A program made the translations under genes and the position numbers. Of a stretch of 64,000 nucleotides of DNA, positions 58,501-64,000 are shown one piece after another. The stretch is from assembly GCA_009692425.1 (NCBI GenBank), contig SHZF01000004.1:74175-138174 (forward strand). Direction: 5' to 3'. The notes under the pieces were generated by a model. That model saw only the letters and a list, made by a program, of their open reading frames with translations. It searched no databases and was not told the origin of the DNA. Source of the stretch: Myxococcales bacterium (GTDB taxonomy: Bacteria > Myxococcota_A > UBA9042). Numbering within the stretch: the stretch's first letter is position 1; every line of letters starts with the position of its first letter.

Positions 58501-59352
58501 CTATGCTTCGGGCAACTTCGCGCGTACGGGGGCGTCGGCGGCCGGTGCCGCATCTTTTGCCGCGGCCTGAAAGATGAGCGCGTCGAATTCGTCGTTGGCG
58601 ACCTGCTCGCGCGCTGCCGCAATGAGTTGGTCTTCGTGGAGTTGGGTCGCGGTGCCGGCCAGTTCGGACGAGATCACAGCTTCGGCTTCGGCTTCGTTCA
58701 CGAGATCGCGTAGTTCCGAGACGTCCTTGCCGACACCGTCGGTCGACAGGCCCGCGAACATCTGGTCGATCTCAGCGCGCTGCTTGGCCGAGATCACCCG
58801 CGCGACGGAGTCGGCCGCCTCGGACTTGTACTTCTCGTGCTCGCGCTTCATGTTCATGAGCTGGAGCTTATGCTGCTGGATGCGGCCGTTTGACCCCTCG
58901 ATGTCGGCCTTGAGCTGGGCAATGCGCTGCTCCAGTTGCGCGGCCTCTTCGGATGCGGCCTTGTATGCCGCCGCGTTGCGCTGGTACTCGAGGTCGCCCT
59001 TGATCGCGGCCTGATCGCTGCCGGCCGCCTCCAACGCCGTCACCCGCTGCTTCGTCATCGCGAGCGCGCCGGCCTTGACCTGATTCTTGCGCGCCAGCTG
59101 CTCATCGACGCGCTTGAGCTCCTGGTCCTGCTTGAGCTTGTGGCTCATGAGCGTGGCGACGGCTTCCATCAACTGGCGTGTCTTTTCGGCGTGCGCCGTG
59201 ATGACCTCGTCCCAGCGCGCCTGCATCGCGTACGGGTCGGCGTCGATCGTCTTGCGCGAGGCGTCGACTTCGCCCTGGGCGCGGAAGCCCCACGCGCGGA
59301 ACCAGCGGCCGATCGAGGCCCACAATCCGAGGAAGAGCGAGGCGGGGAGCAT
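58501..59352 (-). CDS. PspA/IM30-like coiled-coil protein
   Basis: 283 residues, longer than usual PspA (~220). An amphipathic start MLPASLFLGLWASIGRWF could bind membrane, as helix 1 of PspA does. Then an almost continuous coiled coil (DQELKRVDEQLARKNQ, EEAAQLEQRIAQLKADIEG, MNMKREHEKYKSEAADSV). The C-terminal part RAEIDQMFAGLSTDGVG followed by SELRDLVNEAEAEAVISSELAG recalls the AxGL(S/T) and EAEAEA region of PspA/Vipp1. The family belongs to the ESCRT-III-like superfamily and stabilises stressed membranes. GGAGG at a suitable distance before ATG. It sits between the fibre gene (134 bp) and the ABC genes (48 bp). Other coiled-coil families remain possible. Confidence 0.6.
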   Translation of the reverse strand: MLPASLFLGLWASIGRWFRAWGFRAQGEVDASRKTIDADPYAMQARWDEVITAHAEKTRQLMEAVATLMSHKLKQDQELKRVDEQLARKNQVKAGALAMTKQRVTALEAAGSDQAAIKGDLEYQRNAAAYKAASEEAAQLEQRIAQLKADIEGSNGRIQQHKLQLMNMKREHEKYKSEAADSVARVISAKQRAEIDQMFAGLSTDGVGKDVSELRDLVNEAEAEAVISSELAGTATQLHEDQLIAAAREQVANDEFDALIFQAAAKDAAPAADAPVRAKLPEA

Positions 59353-59434
59353 GGGGCGGACCTCCGGCGGTGCAGTGCGGGCGCGATCCTTGTCCCGGCA
59401 GCGGCGTTTGGCAAGGGTTCGGGGAAGGTTGGCT

Positions 59435-59477
59435 GGTGGATCCTGGGCGACGTCCTCTGTGGTGGATCCTGGGGCGA
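59435..59477. repeat. Pair of direct repeats upstream of PspA-like gene
   Basis: GGTGGATCCTGGGCGA at 59435-59450 recurs as GGTGGATCCTGGGGCGA at 59461-59477, 26 bp start to start. They lie in the 134-bp gap between the fibre gene and the PspA-like gene, about 80-125 bp before its ATG. The spacing of about 2.5 turns could suit a dimeric regulator. This may be chance. Confidence 0.5.
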
Positions 59478-59486
59478 TGCGCCGCG

Positions 59487-61376
59487 CTACCGCACGAAAA
59501 AGGCGTGGCCGAAAAAGCTGTTCAGGCTGCCGGTCGACCACTGGCTGGCGTTGCACGCGTCGCCGTAGCCCCAGTAGTGCCGCCCCATCTGGTGCGCGCC
59601 GCTCGCACACACGGCGCCGAGCCCGCCGCCCGTGTAGTCGCCGGCCGAATTGTCGCGCCCGTAGCCGGCCAGCGCCGCGCACCAGCCGCCGGAGTAGCCG
59701 TTGAACAGGTTGCCGTACGCCGGCGAGTGCTGGTCGGCGTTGATGTTGAAACCGTAGAAATGCGGACCAGTGGCGTCCGGCCCGTTGCCCGTGCCGCAAC
59801 TGGGCCGCCAGTCGAGCGACTTGAAGTTGCCGACCAGCAGCGTCGTCGTCGTCTTGCGCACGCCGCTGTTGAACACGGCGTGCAGGTTGGCGAACGACTC
59901 GTTCATGCGCCACGCGAGCTTCTTCGTCGGGTCGTTCAAGCCCATCAGCATGAAATCCGTGAAGGCGACGGTGTGATACGCCGGCCCGAGCGCCGACTGG
60001 ACCGTGAGGTTGGTGACATCGCCGAGGTACTGCTTCTCCTTCCAGCGCGCGGTGTCCTTGCCGTCGAGCACGCCGCCGTCGGCATCGTGGGCGAGGCCGG
60101 CGGTCTTGCCGACCAGCGTCCAGCCGCCGCCGTCGGTCGTCATGTCGCAGTAGACCTGAAACGCCGCCGTGCCGCCCGCGCCGTCCGGGTCGAGCCAGTA
60201 GACGCCGGTCGCTGCGGCCGGCAACTTCTTCAGCACGTCCAGGCACGACAGGGCGGGCGCGTTCGCCGTGCCCACGGGAGCGAGCGCGATCGGGTGATCC
60301 GATTCCCCGTTGCAGATATTCAACACGTTGGATTTCTTGTCGATCCAAGCATGGCCGTAGTGAGCCGCGTCGCACGTGAAGGGCGCCTTGTCGGCGACCG
60401 GGAAGGCGAAGCTGCCGATCTTGGCCGCCGTCACGGCGCCATCGGCGAGCTTGGCAGCCGTCACCGCACCGTCCGCCAATTTCGGTGTGGTCACACCAAG
60501 GTCCGCCAATTTCGGCGTCACCACGGCAGCGTCGGCGAGGTGTGTCGATGTGACGCAGCCGGTGCACTTCAGGCCGTTCGCGCTCGCCGCCAGCTTGGCC
60601 ACGCCGTCCGGTTCGTCCGCGGCCGCCCAGGCGACGCCGAGCTTGCTGGCGGTGACGGCGCCTTGGGCCAGCTTGGCGGTCGTCACCGCGTTGTCCTCCA
60701 GTTTTGCGGTCGTCACCGCGTTGGCCTCCAGTTTTGCGGTCGTCACCGCGTTGGCGGCCAGCTTGGGCGCAGTCACGGCGCCATCGGCCAACTGGGTCGT
60801 CCCGACCGCCGCCGCCACGAGTTCGCCCGCCTCGACGCAGGCGGTGCACTGCAGGTCGAGGGCGGCCGTCGCGGGCCCGCCCTTGCTGCTGGCACCGGCG
60901 TAGGCAAAGCCCACCTTGTCCGAAGTGATCGAACCCGACGCGAGCGCCTCGCTGCCCAGCGGCTTCGACAGGCCGTCTGCGAGCAGCGCCGTGTGGGCGA
61001 CGAAGGCGTAGGGCACCGCCATCAGCCGCGTCGGCGGCAGGTCGGGCTCCCCATCGACTCCAACGCTCAGCCACACCTCGGCATTCTTGGCGAAAACCGC
61101 CGGGTCGAGTGGATTTTTCGCGCTCACGCCCAATTGCACCGCGAACAGGCCTTGGTTCACCACCACGCCGAGCATCGCTTCAGACCACAGGGCTTCACCA
61201 CCTTTGGCCGTCGGGTACAGCGAGACGAGCAGCCCGTACTTGCCGTCGGCCACCGGGCCGCCACCGGTCGCGGCGAGCCGGCCTTGGGCGCCGAGGAGCG
61301 CGGACGGCGCGGCGCGGGCGGGCATGGGCAGCAGGGCGAGGCACAGGCAGAGGGCGGCGGTGTGGCGCGGGCGCAT
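59487..61376 (-). CDS. Secreted fibrinogen-domain protein with tail-fibre-like repeats
   Basis: 629 residues with a signal peptide (LCLCLALLPMPARA). The middle (~150-340) has about ten repeats of the form DGAVTAxKLA / NAVTTAKLE, a pattern of trimeric phage tail-fibre or beta-helical stalks. The C-terminal region contains the fibrinogen-type motif VYCDMTTDGGGWTLVG and later WRPSCGTGNGP, SGGWCAALAGY and CNASQWSTG, typical of a fibrinogen-related/lectin-like domain. The N-terminal ~130 residues resemble a phage-baseplate-like or beta-rich domain (YGLLVSLYPTAKGGEALWSE). It is probably a surface-exposed ligand-binding fibre. It lies in the PspA operon direction but its 105-bp and 134-bp spacers suggest independent control. 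Confidence 0.75.
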   Translation of the reverse strand: MRPRHTAALCLCLALLPMPARAAPSALLGAQGRLAATGGGPVADGKYGLLVSLYPTAKGGEALWSEAMLGVVVNQGLFAVQLGVSAKNPLDPAVFAKNAEVWLSVGVDGEPDLPPTRLMAVPYAFVAHTALLADGLSKPLGSEALASGSITSDKVGFAYAGASSKGGPATAALDLQCTACVEAGELVAAAVGTTQLADGAVTAPKLAANAVTTAKLEANAVTTAKLEDNAVTTAKLAQGAVTASKLGVAWAAADEPDGVAKLAASANGLKCTGCVTSTHLADAAVVTPKLADLGVTTPKLADGAVTAAKLADGAVTAAKIGSFAFPVADKAPFTCDAAHYGHAWIDKKSNVLNICNGESDHPIALAPVGTANAPALSCLDVLKKLPAAATGVYWLDPDGAGGTAAFQVYCDMTTDGGGWTLVGKTAGLAHDADGGVLDGKDTARWKEKQYLGDVTNLTVQSALGPAYHTVAFTDFMLMGLNDPTKKLAWRMNESFANLHAVFNSGVRKTTTTLLVGNFKSLDWRPSCGTGNGPDATGPHFYGFNINADQHSPAYGNLFNGYSGGWCAALAGYGRDNSAGDYTGGGLGAVCASGAHQMGRHYWGYGDACNASQWSTGSLNSFFGHAFFVR

Positions 61377-61481
61377 GGAGACCTCAGTTGAGGGCCACAG
61401 GATACGGCGGGCGCGGGTACGAGTCCAACGCGGGGCGCGGCCGTCCTGGCGGGCAGAGACACCAATCCCCCCACCGCACCC

Positions 61482-62222
61482 CTACTGCCCCACCCGCCGA
61501 TCCAGCCCGTGCGCCCTCATCTCGGCGTCGATCTGGCGCGCGTGCTCGATCTGCCGGTCAAGCTGCCCGCGCAACTCCGCCAGCTTCGAAGCCTCGGCGC
61601 CAGCGCCCGCCGCCGCATACTGGTCCAAATCCGCCAGCAGCCGCGCCATGCGCTGCGCCGTGCGCCCCACCTCGTCGAGCCGCGCTGACCGCTGCGCCTC
61701 CAGTTCGCGCCGGGCTTCGGGTGACTGCAAGCGTTGGGCGGCGGCATGCAGTTCGAGGCTGTGCTCCAGTTCGCGGCAGGCGTGGTCGAACAGGGCCTGC
61801 ACGGTGCGCGAGAGTTCGAACGCCACCACTGTTGGCAACCGGTAGCGTTCGATGTCGGGTGCATCGAAGCGGACCAGCAGTTCGCGCAGGTCGTGCAGCC
61901 AGCGTTCGGTGCGCGGGTCGCCGTCGGCTTTCAGCCGCTCGAACAGGTCGTCGAGCGCGCGGTCCTTGGCGGCGCGATCGGCTTGCTGGAGGTCGGCGAG
62001 TGCACCCTCGACCACCTGGCGCGGTCCCCAGGCCCAGCGCAGACCCGCGCTCGCCACCCCGGCGACAGCTGCCGTCAGCCCCGCGAACAGCACCGGCCCC
62101 GGCAGGTCGAACACCCAGCCGCCCAGCATGGCAAGCACGCCGGCCGCGAACGGCACCAGCGTCAGCGGGCTCGCCGCCAGCTTCCACGCCACCCGGTGCC
62201 GCAGTTCCTTGGGATCGACCAC
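61482..62222 (-). CDS. Two-TM helical protein, possible XpaC-like
   Basis: 246 residues from GTG. Two close hydrophobic helices (LTLVPFAAGVLAMLGGWVF and PVLFAGLTAAVAGVASAGL) are followed by a long helical cytoplasmic part with coiled coil (ERLKADGDPRTERWLHDL, RLQSPEARRELEAQRS, LRGQLDRQIEHARQIDAEM). The arrangement of twin TM helices, helical body and an RYRLPTVV segment resembles XpaC-type proteins, which often neighbour TelA-like genes; this match is by eye only and no enzyme activity is claimed. It starts 36 bp after the OmpA-fusion stop and belongs to the same run of genes. Likely a membrane scaffold or adaptor. Confidence 0.55.
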   Translation of the reverse strand: MVDPKELRHRVAWKLAASPLTLVPFAAGVLAMLGGWVFDLPGPVLFAGLTAAVAGVASAGLRWAWGPRQVVEGALADLQQADRAAKDRALDDLFERLKADGDPRTERWLHDLRELLVRFDAPDIERYRLPTVVAFELSRTVQALFDHACRELEHSLELHAAAQRLQSPEARRELEAQRSARLDEVGRTAQRMARLLADLDQYAAAGAGAEASKLAELRGQLDRQIEHARQIDAEMRAHGLDRRVGQ

Positions 62223-62258
62223 GCGGGGCTCCCCTTGCTTCGCTCTGCCGCCCGGTGC

Positions 62259-63860
62259 TCAGTACGGCGGCGTCCCCAACACGAACGAGACCGACTGCGC
62301 TTCCCCCTCGGCGCTCGACGGTGGCACCGCCAGCGCGTGGACGCGCTCCGGCACGACGTGGCGCAGCAGCAGGTACTGCACGACGGCGTCCGCGCGCGCT
62401 TGAGCCAGCTTGAGGTTCTCGTCGGCATCGCCGGCGGCCCGCGCATGGCCCTCGACCCGCAGGTAGTAGGCGGGCAGCGTGTCGAGGTGGCCGACGATGT
62501 CGTCGAGGTCGCGCTGGGCCTGGATCGACAGGTCCGCGGTGCCGCGCGTGAACTCGATCGGCTCGACCCGCATCGTCCCCACCGCCTGCAGCGCCGCCCA
62601 CGCGGCGGGGGCGAGCGCCGGCACCGGTGCGGGCTCAGTCACCTTGGCAAGCACCGTGGCTGAGTCGAGGCCCGCCGTCCCCGCGCCCGGCCCGGGCATG
62701 ACCGCGAGCGCCTTGCCTGGATGGAACCCGCGTTCTTTCATGGCCTTGAGCGCTCCAGGGAACAGGATCGTGCTCGCGCGGCCCGGCAGGGGATCGGCGG
62801 CCAGCGCGTGGGTCGTCACGAGCACGCGCACCACGCGGTCGATGGCGTCCTCCAAGTGGTCGCCGCGCCCCGCAACGCCATCCTGCAAGCCGAAGTGGGC
62901 GTAGTTCTCGAGCGTGTTCTTCCAGTGGACACCTGCCGCCAGTTGCCTGGCCTGCGCGGCGGTCAGGGGCTCCCCGGCAGCCTTGGCGTCGTCGGCAACC
63001 AGCGTCGCGAGGCCGTCTGGGGTCAGGCTGGCCGCGTGGACCGTGCGCAACCAGGCGGCGACGACCTGTTCCACCACGTCGGGGTGCTCGGAGAGAAAGC
63101 GCCGCTCGACGACCAGCGTGTCGATGATCATCCCCTTGACCTTGCCGCTGTCGAGCAGCACGTGCGCGCCGTCGTGGACCGCCTTCGAGACGTACGGCTC
63201 CCACAGCACGTAGGCCTTCTTCGCGGTCTTCGGGTCCGCTCGGAAGCGCGCGTACACCTGGGCCGCGCCGTCGGCCGGCTCCAGCCAGTTCGCCGGCAAG
63301 CGCCCCAGGCTGAAATGGGCCAGCAGCACGCGGGCCAGCAGTTCGCTCGGGCTGCCCGGCGTCAGCACGAGGCGCGCGGCCGGGTCGTCGAGGTCGGCCA
63401 CGTTCTTGACGGCCGGGCCGGCCACGACGGCGTCGGCTCCCACGGTCTCGTCGAGCACGGCCACCACCGATGCCGGCCAGGCTTGCGCCGCATGGCCCGC
63501 CGTCAGGTACGCGTCCAGGGGAAACACCGCAAACTGCGACTTGCCCTGGGCCAGACCTGCCAGCCGCGCCTTGTAGTCGGCCTTGTCGTCGTGCAGTTCG
63601 AGCTTGATGCCGTCGTGGCGCAGCGCATCGGCAAAGGCGACCGTGCGCAAGGGCGCATAGCCGGAAAACGAGTCCAGCGCGACGTGTACGGTCGTGCGGT
63701 ACTGGCTGGGCGCGCCGGTCTGCGCAACGAGTTCCTGTTCGGACTGCGGCTTGAGCCATAGCTTGTAGCCGACCGCCAGCGTGCCCGCCGCGAGCAGCAG
63801 CACGGCCGTGAGCGCGATGGCGCGCTGGGGGCCTGAGGTGCCGGTGTCGTCGATCGCCAT
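62259..63860 (-). CDS. NMT1-like substrate-binding domain fused to OmpA domain
   Basis: 533 residues. A single TM helix (IALTAVLLLAAGTLAVGYKLWL) near the N-terminus exports the rest. Residues ~50-360 are a binding domain of the NMT1/SsuA class: TTVHVALDSFSGYAPLR, QFAVFPLDAYLTAGHAA, AYVLWEPYVSKAVHDGA and AHVLLDSGKVKGMIIDTL. The last ~130 residues form an OmpA-like domain (IEFTRGTADLSIQAQRDLD, YLRVEGHARAAGDADENLKLAQARADAV), which normally binds peptidoglycan. The two-strand stretch HVLLDSxKxxGxIxD matches the ABC lipoprotein receptor downstream. So this receptor may be fixed to the cell wall. It follows a C-terminally anchored gene by 9 bp and begins the series toward PspA and the importer. Confidence 0.85.
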   Translation of the reverse strand: MAIDDTGTSGPQRAIALTAVLLLAAGTLAVGYKLWLKPQSEQELVAQTGAPSQYRTTVHVALDSFSGYAPLRTVAFADALRHDGIKLELHDDKADYKARLAGLAQGKSQFAVFPLDAYLTAGHAAQAWPASVVAVLDETVGADAVVAGPAVKNVADLDDPAARLVLTPGSPSELLARVLLAHFSLGRLPANWLEPADGAAQVYARFRADPKTAKKAYVLWEPYVSKAVHDGAHVLLDSGKVKGMIIDTLVVERRFLSEHPDVVEQVVAAWLRTVHAASLTPDGLATLVADDAKAAGEPLTAAQARQLAAGVHWKNTLENYAHFGLQDGVAGRGDHLEDAIDRVVRVLVTTHALAADPLPGRASTILFPGALKAMKERGFHPGKALAVMPGPGAGTAGLDSATVLAKVTEPAPVPALAPAAWAALQAVGTMRVEPIEFTRGTADLSIQAQRDLDDIVGHLDTLPAYYLRVEGHARAAGDADENLKLAQARADAVVQYLLLRHVVPERVHALAVPPSSAEGEAQSVSFVLGTPPY

Positions 63861-63869
63861 CGGGGTCGC

Positions 63870-64000
63870 CTACCTGAACAGGGCCTTGGCCGCCTTGACG
63901 AGCAGCCAGATGCCGAACACGAACGCGGCCAGCACCCAGCGCCAGCTCGTCGATTCCGGCTCTGGCTGGGCCGGCGCGGGAGCCGTGGGGGGCACAACCG
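63870..64000 (-). CDS. C-terminal end of a membrane-anchored protein (partial)
   Basis: Only the last 42 residues are visible; the 5' part lies beyond the window. A Pro/Ala-rich spacer (VVPPTAPAPAQPEPE) precedes a single C-terminal helix (WVLAAFVFGIWLLVKAAKALFR). Tail-anchored style like this is common in proteins that face the cytoplasm. The stop is 9 bp before the start of the OmpA-fusion gene, so it is the first seen gene of the operon. A TerY/TelA-like or VWA-domain protein would be reasonable to expect but cannot be seen. Confidence 0.5.
   Translation of the reverse strand, partial: VVPPTAPAPAQPEPESTSWRWVLAAFVFGIWLLVKAAKALFR

Noticed and set aside
1-64000. rRNA, tRNA, integrase, transposase, replication origin or attachment site
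   Set aside because: Looked for by eye and not seen; the only repeat-type element is the 143-bp hairpin.

Overview
High-GC bacterial chromosome, most likely Myxococcota (Deltaproteobacteria-like). The evidence is three secreted proteins ending in a MYXO-CTERM-type tail (Cys, hydrophobic helix, Arg cluster), two DUF2330 proteins, a MopE-type metal-binding segment, two SUMF1/FGE-fold lipoproteins, a sigma-54 activator with a TPR histidine kinase, and many lipoproteins with Ala/Asp/Pro-rich linkers. No rRNA, tRNA, CRISPR array, integrase or transposase gene was seen.

Layout. 1-8450: a radical-SAM locus. The end of one radical SAM protein and a radical SAM-FAD oxidoreductase fusion run on the plus strand. 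They converge on a minus-strand group: B12-type radical SAM, HpcH/HpaI-like aldolase, LdpA-like barrel protein, HisC-like aminotransferase and HAD phosphatase. Junctions within the minus group are tight (9 bp, then two 4-bp overlaps), so this looks like an uncharacterised small-molecule pathway. 8572-9471: a tandem gamma-glutamylcyclotransferase-fold protein. 9512-16505 (minus): a signalling operon of periplasmic transglutaminase, sigma-54 response regulator, TPR-histidine kinase and a short receiver.

16555-40569: an island of secreted proteins and lipoproteins. It holds a GH18-like MYXO-CTERM protein, Cys-rich lipoproteins, DUF2330, an SGNH hydrolase fused to a Cys-rich module shared with its neighbours, four beta-propeller or propeller-like lipoproteins, a dihaem cytochrome c, a HemW-like radical SAM protein and two FGE-fold lipoproteins with Ig-like repeats. 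A small lipoprotein gene at 20099 is interrupted by an in-frame amber codon. 41187-45123: housekeeping genes gyrA and an RlmI-like rRNA methyltransferase. A 143-bp hairpin repeat follows and supplies the C-terminal codons of the next gene, an O-antigen ligase/polymerase-like membrane protein. 46753-53164: a large propeller-like lipoprotein, a second DUF2330 protein and an EamA transporter.

53223-64000 (minus): a run of ten genes. It encodes a C-terminally membrane-anchored protein (cut by the window edge), a substrate-binding domain fused to OmpA, a two-TM helical protein, a fibrinogen-domain fibre, a PspA-like coiled coil, a lipoprotein ABC receptor, permease and ATPase, a Ycf46-like AAA+ ATPase and a small unknown protein. 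The OmpA fusion and the lipoprotein receptor are visibly homologous, which suggests an importer-like complex tied to peptidoglycan and to PspA/AAA+ membrane maintenance. This operon and the first radical-SAM locus are the best candidates for an undescribed system. All functions are inferred from motifs read by eye; no database search was possible.
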